A stretch of 64,000 bases of DNA from Nocardioides gilvus. Lineage in GTDB: Bacteria > Actinomycetota > Actinomycetes > Propionibacteriales > Nocardioidaceae. The stretch spans positions 248,001 to 312,000 of the forward strand of contig NZ_QHKY01000004.1 in NCBI RefSeq assembly GCF_003194605.1. Direction: 5' to 3'. Positions within the stretch are counted from its first letter, which is position 1, and every line of letters begins with the position of its first letter. This document shows positions 1 through 9,136 of the stretch, piece by piece. Below the pieces are notes generated by a model. It worked only from the letters and a program-made list of their open reading frames with translations. It had not been told where the DNA came from and searched no databases. Position numbers and translations under genes: made by a program.

Positions 1-456
1 CGTGACGAGGTGAGCGATCGTACGGTCGATCCGGTGCAGGTGGCGACGGTGGACGGGGTGGACTACCTCGAGGCGTGGTGCCACAGCGCCGAGGACCGTC
101 GCGTCTTCCGTCTCGACCGGATCCAGGCGCTCGAACTGCTGGACACTCCCGCGACCACACCGCCCGGAGCCGCGGACGAACCGTTGTCGATCCACCTCTT
201 CACTGCCTCCGAGGACTCCGCGGAGGTGACCCTGCTGCTGGCGCCGGGCGCGAGATGGGTGCCCGAGTACTATCCCGTCGACCACGTGCGGCACCTCGAC
301 GGGGGTTTCACCCAGGTCACCCTGCGTGTGATTGACGTACGCTGGCTCCACCAGCTCGTTCTCCGCCTTGCACCGGACGTCACCGTCGTGGCGCCGGAGT
401 CGGTGTCCACGGAGGTTCTGAGAATCGCCAGCGAGACCAAAAACTTCTACGGGTGA
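1..456 (+). CDS. pafC: PafC-like WYL-domain regulator, C-terminal part (5' end outside the window)
   Basis: The frame is open from the first base, so this is the last ~151 codons of a longer gene; the GTG at position 10 is probably internal. The residues read as the C-terminal (WCX-type) part of a WYL-domain protein: an acidic, Val/Leu-rich alpha/beta segment with W-V-P-E-Y-Y-P near the middle and a C-terminal helix ending in N-F-Y-G. In actinobacteria PafB and PafC form a transcriptional activator of the DNA damage response next to the Pup-proteasome genes, and pafC lies directly upstream of tatA, as here. The family assignment rests mainly on this gene order plus the C-terminal residues, because the DNA-binding HTH is not in the window. 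Confidence 0.72.
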   Translation, partial: RDEVSDRTVDPVQVATVDGVDYLEAWCHSAEDRRVFRLDRIQALELLDTPATTPPGAADEPLSIHLFTASEDSAEVTLLLAPGARWVPEYYPVDHVRHLDGGFTQVTLRVIDVRWLHQLVLRLAPDVTVVAPESVSTEVLRIASETKNFYG

Positions 457-502
457 ACCACCCTTAGGATGACGACAACCGTTTCATGACCCAAGGACTG
501 AA

Positions 503-763
503 ATGAACTTGTTCCTCGCTCCGCTCATCGGCCTCGGCGCTCCTGAGCTCCTCATCATCCTGGCCATCGTCGTGCTCGTCTTCGGTGCAGCCAAGCTCCC
601 TGAGCTCGCGCGTGGCAGCGGCCGTGCCCTGCGCATCTTCAAGGCTGAGACCAAGGGCCTGAAGGACAGCGACTCCGACCAGACCAACCTGCGGGCAGAG
701 CAGGTGGACGACGACATCATCGACGTCGACTCGCCGACGCCTCGCGACGACACCACCCGCTGA
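503..763 (+). CDS. tatA: Sec-independent translocase subunit TatA
   Basis: An 86-residue protein with one N-terminal membrane helix (about residues 9-27), the conserved F-G-x-x-K-L-P-E hinge at about residues 27-34, an amphipathic helix, and an acidic, low-complexity tail. This is the standard TatA layout. TatA oligomers form the pore or membrane-weakening element that carries folded proteins across the cytoplasmic membrane together with TatC. An AAGGA Shine-Dalgarno lies a few bases before the ATG. tatC follows 9 bases after the stop, so the two are almost certainly co-transcribed. No tatB is visible, as is common in actinobacteria that place it elsewhere. Confidence 0.95.
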   Translation: MNLFLAPLIGLGAPELLIILAIVVLVFGAAKLPELARGSGRALRIFKAETKGLKDSDSDQTNLRAEQVDDDIIDVDSPTPRDDTTR

Positions 764-772
764 CCCAAGGCG

Positions 773-1609
773 GTGATTCGCAGTCTTCTGGGCTTGTTCA
801 GCATCAAGCCCCTCCACCCCATCGGTCCCGACGGGCGAATGCCCTTGGGTGACCACCTGCGTGAGTTCCGCGGGCGCCTCATGCGTTCGTTGTTCGTGTT
901 CTTCGCCATCTTCGTGGTTGCGCTCTACTTCCACGAGGAGCTGCTGGAGGCGATTCTCGGGCCGTACAACGACGCCCGGATCGCCCTCGACCAGGATGTG
1001 CAGACCGAGGCGTACGTGGCCGGGGCCACCGGCCCACTGATGTTGCGCATCAAGCTGTGCGCGGTTGCTGCGCTGGTGCTGGCCAGCCCGTTCTGGCTCA
1101 GCCAGATCTGGGGCTTCATCGTGCCCGGTCTGCACAAGAACGAGAAGATGTGGTCACGACTCTTCGCAGTCATCGCAGGTCCGCTCTTCATGGCTGGTGT
1201 GGCCGTGGGCTACTACGTACTGCCCAAGGGTCTCGAGGTGCTGATCGGCTTCACACCGGACGCCATGCAGAACCTGATCGAGTTCGGGGCCTACTTCTCC
1301 TTCTTCACCCGGATGCTGCTGGTCTTCGGCATCTCCTTCCAGATCCCGCTCTTCGTCGTGATGCTCAGCCTGGCCGGGGTCGTCTCCGGGAAGACCATCG
1401 GCAAGTACCGGCCCTGGATCGTCGTCGGCACCTTCGTCTTCGCCGCCGTCGCGACCCCCTCGACCGACCCGTTCTCGATGCTCATGCTGGCGTTGCCGAT
1501 GCTCGGTCTCTTCCTGATCGCCGAAGTGATCGCGCGTTTCATCGACCGGGTGCGGGGACGCAAGAAGGCCGCCGTCGCGATCGGTGACGACGAGCTCTCA
1601 CCGCTCTGA
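773..1609 (+). CDS. tatC: Sec-independent translocase subunit TatC
   Basis: A 278-residue polytopic membrane protein. The signature M-P-L-x-x-H-L-x-E-x-R-x-R-L is at residues 23-36, followed by six predicted membrane segments and a charged C-terminus. TatC binds the twin-arginine signal peptide and recruits TatA. The GTG at 773 is preferred because actinobacterial TatC proteins carry ~20 residues before the G-R-M-P-L motif; the ATG at 839 is the alternative. It sits directly behind tatA with a short spacer. The later Conserved F-x-x-E/P region is present in the loop before helix 4. Confidence 0.95.
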   Translation: MIRSLLGLFSIKPLHPIGPDGRMPLGDHLREFRGRLMRSLFVFFAIFVVALYFHEELLEAILGPYNDARIALDQDVQTEAYVAGATGPLMLRIKLCAVAALVLASPFWLSQIWGFIVPGLHKNEKMWSRLFAVIAGPLFMAGVAVGYYVLPKGLEVLIGFTPDAMQNLIEFGAYFSFFTRMLLVFGISFQIPLFVVMLSLAGVVSGKTIGKYRPWIVVGTFVFAAVATPSTDPFSMLMLALPMLGLFLIAEVIARFIDRVRGRKKAAVAIGDDELSPL

Positions 1610-1635
1610 GCCCGGCTTCCCCTCCGCCCAGCAGG

Positions 1636-1641
1636 TAGGGT
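1636..1641 (+). promoter_or_regulatory. -10 hexamer TAGGGT for a leaderless transcript of the lipid kinase gene
   Basis: TAGGGT ends 7 bases before the GTG start at 1649 and no Shine-Dalgarno is present. This spacing is the known arrangement for leaderless actinobacterial mRNAs, where transcription starts on the first base of the start codon. Confidence 0.6.
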
Positions 1642-1648
1642 CCCTCCC

Positions 1649-2530
1649 GTGGTGACCAGCACGCGAGAAGTCGCGCTCCTCGCGAATCCGGGCGCCGGCC
1701 GAGGCCGTTCGTCTCGCCTGCGACCGTTGGTCGCCGCCCGGCTGCGCGCCAGCGGCATCCGGGTGCGCGACCTGTGCGCGCGGGACGCCGACCACGCTGT
1801 CCAGCTCGCCCGGGACGCGGTCGCCGACGGGGTCGAAGGCATTGTCGTCATCGGCGGTGACGGTTCGGTCCACCTCGGTCTCCAGGCCGTGGCGGGCACC
1901 GACGTGTCGCTCGGCATCATCCCCACCGGCACCGGCAACGACGCGGCCCGGTACTTCGACATCCCGCTGAAGGACCCGGTCGCCGCCACTGACCTGGTCG
2001 TGCGTGGCCGCACCCGTGCAGTCGATCTGGCGCGTGCGGGGGACCAGTGGTTCATCACCGTCCTCGCGGCCGGGTTCGATGCAGTCGTCAGCGAACGCGC
2101 CGCCAAGATGACCTGGCCGCGCGGCCAGATGCGGTACAACCTGGCCACCGTGGCGGAGCTGAGGACGTTCCGGCCACTGTCCTACACGCTCGACCTGGAC
2201 GGCGTGACCCATCAGCTGGACGCGATGCTCGTCGCGGTGGGCAACGGGCCTTCCTTCGGCGGAGGGCTGCGGATCACCGACGGCGCTCTCCTTGACGACG
2301 GCCTTCTCGATGTCGTCGTGATCAAGCCGGTGAGTCGACTGGAGCTCGTGAAGACCTATCCCAAGCTCTTCTCCGGGACCCATGTCACGCACCCCCAGTA
2401 CGAACGCTTCCGCGCGCGCCGAGTGACCGTTGCCGCCCCGGGCGTGGTCGGATATGCGGACGGGGAACGGATCGGATCCCTTCCGCTCACGGTCGAGTGC
2501 ATTCCCCTGGCAGTGAAGGTGTGGTCATGA
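1649..2530 (+). CDS. Diacylglycerol kinase family lipid kinase
   Basis: A 293-residue soluble lipid kinase of the DgkB/YegS type. It shows the N-terminal N-P-x-A-G-x-G motif (residues ~13-19), the G-G-D-G-S/T nucleotide-binding loop (~70), and the P-T-G-T-G-N-D motif (~92) typical of the DAGK catalytic domain. It would phosphorylate diacylglycerol or a related lipid using ATP, recycling diacylglycerol to phosphatidic acid. Its stop overlaps the ATG of the downstream helicase gene (ATGA), so translation is probably coupled. A DAGK gene in this spot between tatC and the helicase is conserved in Streptomyces and relatives. Confidence 0.9.
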   Translation: MVTSTREVALLANPGAGRGRSSRLRPLVAARLRASGIRVRDLCARDADHAVQLARDAVADGVEGIVVIGGDGSVHLGLQAVAGTDVSLGIIPTGTGNDAARYFDIPLKDPVAATDLVVRGRTRAVDLARAGDQWFITVLAAGFDAVVSERAAKMTWPRGQMRYNLATVAELRTFRPLSYTLDLDGVTHQLDAMLVAVGNGPSFGGGLRITDGALLDDGLLDVVVIKPVSRLELVKTYPKLFSGTHVTHPQYERFRARRVTVAAPGVVGYADGERIGSLPLTVECIPLAVKVWS

Positions 2531-5313
2531 CTTCCCCGTCCGAGGCGTACGCCCAGTTCCGGCGCGACCGCGAGCATCCCGCGCTCGCCGAGTTCGTCGG
2601 CCAGTACCCGTTCGCGCTGGACGACTTCCAGCTCGCCGCCTGTCGCGAGGTGGAAGAGGGTAGAGGCGTCCTCGTCGCGGCTCCCACCGGTTCGGGCAAG
2701 ACCGTCGTGGGCGAGTTCGCGGTCCACATGGCCCTGCGTGAGGGACGCAAGTGCTTCTACACCGCACCGATCAAGGCGCTCTCCAACCAGAAGTACCAGG
2801 AGCTCGTGGCCCGACACGGGGCCGACAACGTGGGACTGCTGACCGGCGACAACGCGATCAACGGCGAGGCTCCCGTGGTCGTGATGACCACCGAAGTCCT
2901 GCGCAACATGCTCTACGCCAGCTCCCACACCCTGCTCGACCTCGGGTACGTGGTGATGGACGAGGTCCACTACCTGGCTGACCGTTCACGAGGGGCCGTC
3001 TGGGAAGAGGTCATCATCCACCTGCCCGAGTCGGTGCAGGTCGTCTCCCTCTCGGCGACCGTCTCCAACGCCGAGGAGTTCGGCGAGTGGCTGGAGACCG
3101 TGCGCGGTGCCACCACCACCATCGTGGAGGAGCGCCGTCCGGTGCCCCTCTTCCAGCACGTGATGGTGGGGCGCCGCATCCTCGACCTCTTCGCGAGTTC
3201 GGACGTGGACGCCAGCGCAGGCTTCGTGAAGGAAGGCGCCCCGGTGAACGGGGAGCTGATGCGGGTGGCTCGCGACGACTTCGCCAGCGCGCGTCTCATG
3301 CGCGACCGTCGTGCGCCGCGCAAGGGCCGGTCCGGGGCTCCGAGAGGCGGGCGCGACGTGGGCAACGGTCGCCGGGTCTGGGTCCCGAGCCGCGTGGATC
3401 TCGTCGAGCGACTCGAGCGTCAGGGGCTGTTGCCGGCGATCGTCTTCATCTTCTCCCGCAAGGGTTGCGACGCAGCGGTCTCTCAGCTCCTGGCGGCCAA
3501 CGTACGTCTCACGACGCCGGAGGAACGCGACGAGATCCATCGGGCCGTCGAGGAGGCGGCAAGGTCCCTGCCCGAGGCAGACCTCGAGGTCCTCGGTTAC
3601 CACGAGTTGCACGAGGCGCTCACCCGCGGCATCGCCTCGCACCACGCCGGGTTGCTCCCCGCCTTCAAGAAGGTCGTCGAAGGGCTCTTCGCCCGCGGGC
3701 TGGTGAAGGTCGTGTTCGCCACCGAGACGCTGGCCCTGGGCATCAACATGCCGGCTCGCACGGTCGTCATCGAGAAGCTGTCGAAGTGGAACGGCGAGAC
3801 CCACGCGAACCTGACCCCGGGGGAGTACACCCAGCTCACCGGTCGCGCCGGACGTCGCGGTCTGGACGTCGAGGGCCACGCGGTGGTCCTCTGGCAGCCC
3901 GGGATGGACCCTGCCGAGGTGGCAGGGCTCGCCTCCACCCGGACGTACCCGTTGCGTTCGTCCTTCAAGCCGTCGTACAACATGGCGGTCAACCTGGTGA
4001 ACCAGTTCGGCCGTGAGCGATCCCGTGAGCTCCTCGAGCTCTCGTTCGCGCAGTTCCAGGCCGACCGCGCTGTGGTCGGGCTCGCCCGTCAGCTGCGCAA
4101 GGCGGAGGAGGCGCTCGACGGCTACCGAGAGGCCGCGACCTGCCACCTGGGCGACTTCATGGAGTACGCCGGGCTGCGGCGTCAGATCTCCGACCTCGAG
4201 AAGGCTGCGTCGCGTTCCCGTCGAGCCGACCGGCGCACGGAGGCACTCGCCTCTCTGGTGGCGCTCAAGCCGGGTGACGTCATCGAGATCCCGGCCGGCA
4301 AGCTCGCCGGGTGGGCGGTGGTCGTCGACCCCGGCAACGGCAACCCCGACGACCCACGCCCGTACGTCGTCACCCTGGACCGTCAGGCCCGCCGACTGGC
4401 AGCGCCGGACTTCCCGGTGCCGGTCGAGTCGCGCGGACGGGTCAAGATCCCGAAGCAGTTCAACGGCCGCAACCCGCAGGACCGTCGCGACCTCGCCATG
4501 GCCCTGCAGAGCCGCACCCGCGGCCTGGAGCGGCGCGCGACGCGAGGTGGACCCAAGGGCGGAAACGTCGACCACGGCATCGAACGGGAGCTCTCCCAGC
4601 TGCGGAGCCAACTCAAGTCGCATCCCTGCCACGGTTGCGCCGACCGGGAGGACCACGCCCGGTGGGCGGAGCGCTGGTTCAAGCTGACCCGGGACAGTGA
4701 CACCCTGCGGCGTCGGGTCGAGAACCGCACCAACACGGTGGCCCGCACCTTCGACCGGGTCTGCACCGTCCTCACGGTGCTGGGCTACCTCGAGGCTGAC
4801 TCGGTGACCGAGCGTGGTCGCCACCTGATGCGGATCTACACCGAGATGGATCTGGTCGCCGCCGAGGCGATCCGCGAGCAGGTCTGGGACGACCTCACCG
4901 CCGCCGAGCTCGCCGGCGCCCTCTCCGCCCTGGTGTTCGAGGCGCGTCGCTCCGACGACGCCACGTCGCCGCGGCAACCGTCTGAGCCGGTCCAGCGGGC
5001 ACTCGTCGAGACGACCCGACTCTGGCGCCAGTTGGACACCCTCGAGAAGGACCACCGGCTCGACTTCCTGCGCCAGCCCGACCCCGGATTCGCCTGGGCG
5101 GCCTGGCGGTGGGCCGAGGGCGACGACCTCGACGACATCCTGATGGTGACCGGCCTGGCCGCGGGAGACTTCGTACGTCTGATGAAGCAGTTGCTCGACT
5201 TCTGCGGGCAGATCGCCGACGCGGGTGCCGGCACCCCGCTGCGCAAGACCGCACGGGAAGCCACCAAACTCCTGCGCCGCGGCGTGGTCGCGATCTCCAT
5301 GACGGGGGAGTGA
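2527..5313 (+). CDS. helY: Ski2/Mtr4-like superfamily 2 RNA helicase HelY
   Basis: A 928-residue DExH helicase. Walker A (A-P-T-G-S-G-K-T) is at residue ~53, the D-E-V-H box at ~144, S-A-T at ~177 and motif VI (T-G-R-A-G-R-R-G) at ~438, followed by the long C-terminal DSHCT-type region. Ski2/Mtr4 relatives unwind RNA; the actinobacterial HelY orthologue (Rv2092c) sits next to tatC in mycobacteria as it nearly does here. The ATG at 2527 overlaps the lipid kinase stop and fits the usual HelY N-terminus better than the upstream in-frame GTG at 2497, which would overlap that gene. The C-terminus carries a C-x-x-C pair (H-G-C-A-D context at ~700) that may be structural. Confidence 0.93.
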   Translation: MTSPSEAYAQFRRDREHPALAEFVGQYPFALDDFQLAACREVEEGRGVLVAAPTGSGKTVVGEFAVHMALREGRKCFYTAPIKALSNQKYQELVARHGADNVGLLTGDNAINGEAPVVVMTTEVLRNMLYASSHTLLDLGYVVMDEVHYLADRSRGAVWEEVIIHLPESVQVVSLSATVSNAEEFGEWLETVRGATTTIVEERRPVPLFQHVMVGRRILDLFASSDVDASAGFVKEGAPVNGELMRVARDDFASARLMRDRRAPRKGRSGAPRGGRDVGNGRRVWVPSRVDLVERLERQGLLPAIVFIFSRKGCDAAVSQLLAANVRLTTPEERDEIHRAVEEAARSLPEADLEVLGYHELHEALTRGIASHHAGLLPAFKKVVEGLFARGLVKVVFATETLALGINMPARTVVIEKLSKWNGETHANLTPGEYTQLTGRAGRRGLDVEGHAVVLWQPGMDPAEVAGLASTRTYPLRSSFKPSYNMAVNLVNQFGRERSRELLELSFAQFQADRAVVGLARQLRKAEEALDGYREAATCHLGDFMEYAGLRRQISDLEKAASRSRRADRRTEALASLVALKPGDVIEIPAGKLAGWAVVVDPGNGNPDDPRPYVVTLDRQARRLAAPDFPVPVESRGRVKIPKQFNGRNPQDRRDLAMALQSRTRGLERRATRGGPKGGNVDHGIERELSQLRSQLKSHPCHGCADREDHARWAERWFKLTRDSDTLRRRVENRTNTVARTFDRVCTVLTVLGYLEADSVTERGRHLMRIYTEMDLVAAEAIREQVWDDLTAAELAGALSALVFEARRSDDATSPRQPSEPVQRALVETTRLWRQLDTLEKDHRLDFLRQPDPGFAWAAWRWAEGDDLDDILMVTGLAAGDFVRLMKQLLDFCGQIADAGAGTPLRKTAREATKLLRRGVVAISMTGE

Positions 5314-5366
5314 GGCACCGGTTCGGCGGCATGCACAGCGGTCGGGACCTGTGACAGGCTTCCGCC

Positions 5367-6293
5367 ATGTCTGACCAGCGTCTCCTCCTGCTCGACACCG
5401 CCTCCCTCTACTTCAGGGCCTTCTTCGGTGTCCCGGACACCTTGCGTGCCCCCGACGGGACGCCCGTCAACGCCGTACGAGGCCTGATGGACTTCATCAG
5501 TCGCCTCACCGAGGAGTACGACCCGACCCACCTGGTCTGTTGCTGGGACGACAACTGGCGCCCGCAGTGGCGCGTCGACCTGGTCGAGACGTACAAGTCC
5601 CACCGTGTCGTCGAGGAGGTCGCCGGTGCGGCTGACGTGGAGGAGGTCCCGGACCCCCTCCAGGTCCAGATCCCGATCATCCTCGATGTGCTGGCGGCGT
5701 GGGGGATCACGGTCATCGGCGCTGAGGACATGGAGGCCGACGACGTCATCGGGACCCTCGCCACCGGAGCCGGCATGCCGGTCGACGTCGTCACCGGTGA
5801 CCGCGACCTCTTCCAGCTGGTCGACGACGAGCAGCAGGTCCGCATCCTCTACACCGCTCGAGGAGTCAGCAAGCACGAGCGGGTCGACAACGCCTGGGTG
5901 CGCGCCAAGTACGGCGTCGAGGCCGCCCAGTACGCAGACTTCGCGACGCTGCGCGGAGACGCCTCCGACGGGCTCCCCGGAGTGGCCGGGGTGGGGGAGA
6001 AGACGGCAGCGTCACTGTTGACGCAGTTCCACGACGTCGCCGGGATCGTGGCGGCTGCCCACGACGAGAAGTCGGGGATGGCTGCCGGCCCACGACGCAG
6101 GATCCTCGCCGCGCTGGACTACCTGGAAGTCGCACCGGTGGTCGTGGCCGTGCGCCGTGACCTCGATCTGGACCGCGGCAGCATGCTCCGCCCCCGCCAG
6201 CCGGCGGATCAGGACGCCGTGGCCGCACTCGACGCCACCTGGGGTCTGGGGACCTCGAGCGAGCGTCTGGCCCTGGCGCTGGCAGGCAACTGA
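5367..6293 (+). CDS. 5'-3' exonuclease (Pol I N-terminal domain type, stand-alone)
   Basis: A 308-residue protein corresponding to the 5' nuclease domain of DNA polymerase I without the polymerase. Acidic metal ligands appear in L-L-D-T-A near residue 8, D-D-N near 58, M-E-A-D-D-V-I near 122 and T-G-D-R-D near 144. The helix-3-turn-helix DNA-binding element is G-L-P-G-V-x-G-V-G-E-K-T near 202. It is the equivalent of Rv2090 in M. tuberculosis, also near helY. Likely role: flap or gap processing in replication and repair. Its start lacks a clear Shine-Dalgarno, and a CAGGCT hexamer six bases upstream suggests leaderless transcription. Confidence 0.92.
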   Translation: MSDQRLLLLDTASLYFRAFFGVPDTLRAPDGTPVNAVRGLMDFISRLTEEYDPTHLVCCWDDNWRPQWRVDLVETYKSHRVVEEVAGAADVEEVPDPLQVQIPIILDVLAAWGITVIGAEDMEADDVIGTLATGAGMPVDVVTGDRDLFQLVDDEQQVRILYTARGVSKHERVDNAWVRAKYGVEAAQYADFATLRGDASDGLPGVAGVGEKTAASLLTQFHDVAGIVAAAHDEKSGMAAGPRRRILAALDYLEVAPVVVAVRRDLDLDRGSMLRPRQPADQDAVAALDATWGLGTSSERLALALAGN

Positions 6294-6318
6294 GATCCAG
6301 CCCCACACACCCAGCGGG

Positions 6319-6324
6319 TACGTT
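6319..6324 (+). promoter_or_regulatory. -10 hexamer TACGTT before lnt
   Basis: TACGTT lies 6 bases before the GTG at 6331 in the 37-base gap after the exonuclease gene, with no Shine-Dalgarno. It supports both the chosen start and leaderless transcription of the lnt-ppm1 pair. Confidence 0.55.
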
Positions 6325-6330
6325 GGCTGC

Positions 6331-7851
6331 GTGCTCCTCCGCGTCCTCCTCGCCGCTGTCGCCGGTGTGGCACTTGCCGGAGCCTCGGAGCCATTGGCGT
6401 GGACCTGGTTGACGCTGCCGAGCGTGGCAGTGCTCCTGCTCTGCGTTCGGGGCCTTGCGCCCCGAACGGCCTGGCTCCCGTCCCTGACCTTCGGGATCGC
6501 GTTCTTCTTCGTCCTGCAGGTGTGGATGCGCGCGGTCGGTACGGACGCGTGGATCGGCCTCTCCGCCCTGGAAGCAGCCTTCTTCGTGCCCCTGGGCCTG
6601 GCCTTCTCCGTGGTGGGACGCTCCAGGTGGTGGCCGTTGTGGGCGGCCGTGTGCTGGGTGGCGGTGGAGACCGTACGCGGTTCGTGGCCCTTCAGCGGCA
6701 TGCCGTGGGGCCGGCTCTCGTACGGCGTCGTGGACTCCGTGTGGGCGGAGGGGCTGCCCTGGTACGGCTTCACCGGCGTCAGCTTCCTCCTGGCCCTCTC
6801 GGGCACGGTCCTGGCGTGGTTGGTCGCCGATCGGCCTGCGGCCCGCGTCGGGGTGCCCGTCGTGCTTGTCCTGGCGGCGCTGACCATCACACCCAACGTG
6901 CTGACCTGGGACCCACGAACCGAAGGCTCCGCGACGGTGGCGGCGGTCCAGGGTGACGTCCCCGGGTCTGGTGACGACCTGGTGGCAGTGCACCGCGAGG
7001 TCACCCGCAACCACGTGGAGGCGACCGTGGCGCTGGCCGCAGATGTCCGCTCCGGTGCAGCACCTGCACTCGACTTCGTGCTCTGGCCGGAGAACTCGAC
7101 GGCTGTCGACCCCTTCCGCGACACCCAGGTCAACACCGGGATCGAACGGGCGGTGACGGCGATCGGTGTCCCGGTCCTGGTGGGCGCGATGGTGGACGCG
7201 CCCGAGTCGCACCAGGTGCTCAACCAGGGCATCGTGTGGGACCCGCGGACGGGTCCCGGTGACCGCTACACCAAACGCTGGCCCGTGCCGTTCGGCGAGT
7301 ACATCCCCTGGCGCGAGGTGGTCTTCAAGGAGAACCTCGGGCAGTTGCGCCAGATCGGCCGCGACATGCTCAGCGGGACGCGCCCGTCTCCGCTCGTGGT
7401 CGGGGGAATCCAGGTGGCCGACGCCATCTGCTTCGACGTCGCCTACGACGAAGGGCTGCACACCCAGATCCGCAACGGGGCCCAGTTGGTGACGGTGCAG
7501 ACCAGCAACGCGATGTTCATCCGGACCCACCAGATCGAGCAGCAGTACGCCATCACCCGACTCCGGGCCCTGGAGACGGGCCGCGCGGTGGCAGTCGCGG
7601 CCACCAACGGGCTGACCGGCGTCATTGATCCTCGCGGTCGGGTCCTCGCCGAGGCGGACCCGCGCACGACCTCTGCGGTCGTCCACGAGGTGGGTCTCTC
7701 CTCCCGGGTGACACCCGCAGTGTGGTTGGGTGTCTGGCCGGGACGGGTGGCGGTGGTTCTTGCCGTGCTGCTCACTCTGGCGCTCGGCCCGCTGAGGGGC
7801 CGTGTGCCCTATGCTCGCCGAGCACGTCCGATCCGAGGGAGTCAAGCGTGA
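6331..7851 (+). CDS. lnt: Apolipoprotein N-acyltransferase
   Basis: A 506-residue integral membrane protein with several N-terminal membrane helices, then a nitrilase-fold catalytic domain. The triad is recognisable: Glu in L-W-P-E-N-S, Lys in Y-T-K-R-W-P-V-P-F-G-E-Y, and Cys in I-C-F-D-V-A-Y-D-E. Lnt transfers a third acyl chain to the N-terminal cysteine of lipoproteins in the cytoplasmic membrane. The GTG at 6331 starts directly at the first hydrophobic helix. The stop overlaps the ppm1 start (GTGA). In M. tuberculosis Lnt and Ppm1 are one fused chain (Rv2051c); here they are two coupled genes, as in Streptomyces and Corynebacterium. Confidence 0.93.
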   Translation: MLLRVLLAAVAGVALAGASEPLAWTWLTLPSVAVLLLCVRGLAPRTAWLPSLTFGIAFFFVLQVWMRAVGTDAWIGLSALEAAFFVPLGLAFSVVGRSRWWPLWAAVCWVAVETVRGSWPFSGMPWGRLSYGVVDSVWAEGLPWYGFTGVSFLLALSGTVLAWLVADRPAARVGVPVVLVLAALTITPNVLTWDPRTEGSATVAAVQGDVPGSGDDLVAVHREVTRNHVEATVALAADVRSGAAPALDFVLWPENSTAVDPFRDTQVNTGIERAVTAIGVPVLVGAMVDAPESHQVLNQGIVWDPRTGPGDRYTKRWPVPFGEYIPWREVVFKENLGQLRQIGRDMLSGTRPSPLVVGGIQVADAICFDVAYDEGLHTQIRNGAQLVTVQTSNAMFIRTHQIEQQYAITRLRALETGRAVAVAATNGLTGVIDPRGRVLAEADPRTTSAVVHEVGLSSRVTPAVWLGVWPGRVAVVLAVLLTLALGPLRGRVPYARRARPIRGSQA

Positions 7852-8627
7852 GCCAGTCGTCACCGAACCAGTCGTCACTGGGCCGAGTCGTCATGGTCGT
7901 CCCGACCTACAACGAGGCCGACAACATCGAGTGGATCATCAAGCGGCTGCGCAGCGCCCAGCCCGAGATCGACGTGATGGTCGTCGACGACAACTCACCC
8001 GACGGCACCGGCAAGCTGGTCGAGACCTTGGCTGCGGACGACCCACAGATCCAGGTGGTGCACCGCACCGAGAAGGCCGGGCTCGGAGCTGCCTACCGCA
8101 ACGGGTTCCGGGTGGCGTTGGACCAGGGGTACGACGTGATCGGTGAGATGGACGCGGACGGCTCGCACCAGCCCGAGCAGTTGCACTTGTTGCTGGACGC
8201 CCTGGGGGCCGGCGCCGACCTGGTGATCGGATCGCGGTGGGTCCCCGGGGGCTCGATCGTCAACTGGCCCCGCTCCAGGGAGTTCCTCTCGCGGGGCGGC
8301 AACATCTACGTGCGCATCCTGCTGGGCCTGAAGGTGAAGGACGCCACTGCCGGGTTCCGGCTCTTCCGCCGCCAGACCCTCGAAGCCATCGACATCGACA
8401 CCGTGACCTCCACGGGATACGTGTTCCAGACTGACATGGCCTACCGGACGGCCCAGCAGGGACTGAGGATCACCGAGGTCCCCATCGAGTTCGTGGAGCG
8501 TGAGCGGGGGGACTCCAAGATGAGCAAGAACGTCGCTACCGAGTCACTCAAACTCATCACTCGTTGGGGGATCTCCGAGCGTCGTGCCCAACTGCGCAGG
8601 CGTCTCGTTGGGCACCGTCACGCATGA
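7848..8627 (+). CDS. ppm1: Polyprenol monophosphomannose synthase
   Basis: A 259-residue GT2-family glycosyltransferase. The V-P-T-Y-N-E motif near residue 17, the D-D-N-S-P-D-G-T motif near 45 and the metal-binding D-A-D-G-S motif near 104 match dolichol-phosphate mannose synthases. It makes polyprenyl-phosphate mannose from GDP-mannose for lipoglycan and protein O-mannosylation. The GTG at 7848 overlaps the lnt stop and has a GGGAG Shine-Dalgarno, so the longer upstream frame is not used. No C-terminal membrane segment is present, consistent with reliance on the Lnt partner for membrane docking. Confidence 0.93.
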   Translation: MSQSSPNQSSLGRVVMVVPTYNEADNIEWIIKRLRSAQPEIDVMVVDDNSPDGTGKLVETLAADDPQIQVVHRTEKAGLGAAYRNGFRVALDQGYDVIGEMDADGSHQPEQLHLLLDALGAGADLVIGSRWVPGGSIVNWPRSREFLSRGGNIYVRILLGLKVKDATAGFRLFRRQTLEAIDIDTVTSTGYVFQTDMAYRTAQQGLRITEVPIEFVERERGDSKMSKNVATESLKLITRWGISERRAQLRRRLVGHRHA

Positions 8628-8634
8628 TGGAGTC

Positions 8635-9123
8635 ATGAACAACGCTCGTCGTTCCTCCCTGCGCTGGCTCCTGGTCCTGGTGCTGGTGGTCCTGCCGCTC
8701 GTCGAACTCTTCGTGCTGGTGCAGGTGGGGCAGGTCATCGGCGCCGGATGGACGATCCTGTTGCTCGTCCTGACCGGGATCGCCGGCGGCTGGTTGATCC
8801 GCCGGGAGGGCTCCAAGGCCTGGCGAGCGCTGACACAGTCGTTGCGGGCGGGTCAGATGCCGGCGAAGGAACTGGCCGACGGCGCCCTGGTCATCCTGGC
8901 AGGCGCCCTCATGCTCAGTCCGGGCTTCGTGACCGACGCGTTCGCGCTCCTGCTGATCCTGCCCGGCTCGAGGGCCGTGTGCCGACGGCTGCTGACAGGT
9001 CTGGTCGCCAGCCGCGTGCTGGCCACCTCGCCCTTCGGAGCCGCTCCGCAGCCCCGAGACGCACGCCGCCCCGGACCTGGAACCGATGGTTCCGTGATCC
9101 GGGGCGAAGTGGTCGATCCCTAA
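8635..9123 (+). CDS. fxsA: FxsA family membrane protein
   Basis: A 162-residue protein with three to four hydrophobic segments. The pattern P-L-V-E-L-F-V-L-V-Q-V-G near residue 20, followed by G-G-W-L-I-R-R-E-G near 50 and M-L-S-P-G-F-V-T-D near 95, is typical of FxsA. The E. coli protein relieves F-plasmid exclusion of phage T7; the general function is unknown. It lies 7 bases after ppm1, matching the Rv2051c-Rv2053c neighbourhood. It converges on rbpA, with only 13 bases between their stops. Confidence 0.9.
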   Translation: MNNARRSSLRWLLVLVLVVLPLVELFVLVQVGQVIGAGWTILLLVLTGIAGGWLIRREGSKAWRALTQSLRAGQMPAKELADGALVILAGALMLSPGFVTDAFALLLILPGSRAVCRRLLTGLVASRVLATSPFGAAPQPRDARRPGPGTDGSVIRGEVVDP

Positions 9124-9136
9124 CTCTTGAGCTGGG

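Noticed and set aside
2986..5055. Long open frame antisense to helY
   Set aside because: It lies wholly in the shadow of HelY, has no family motif and its composition follows the third-position bias of the sense strand.
5866..7878. Long open frame antisense to the exonuclease and lnt
   Set aside because: Repetitive Arg/His/Gly-rich composition and no start signals; it is a shadow frame.
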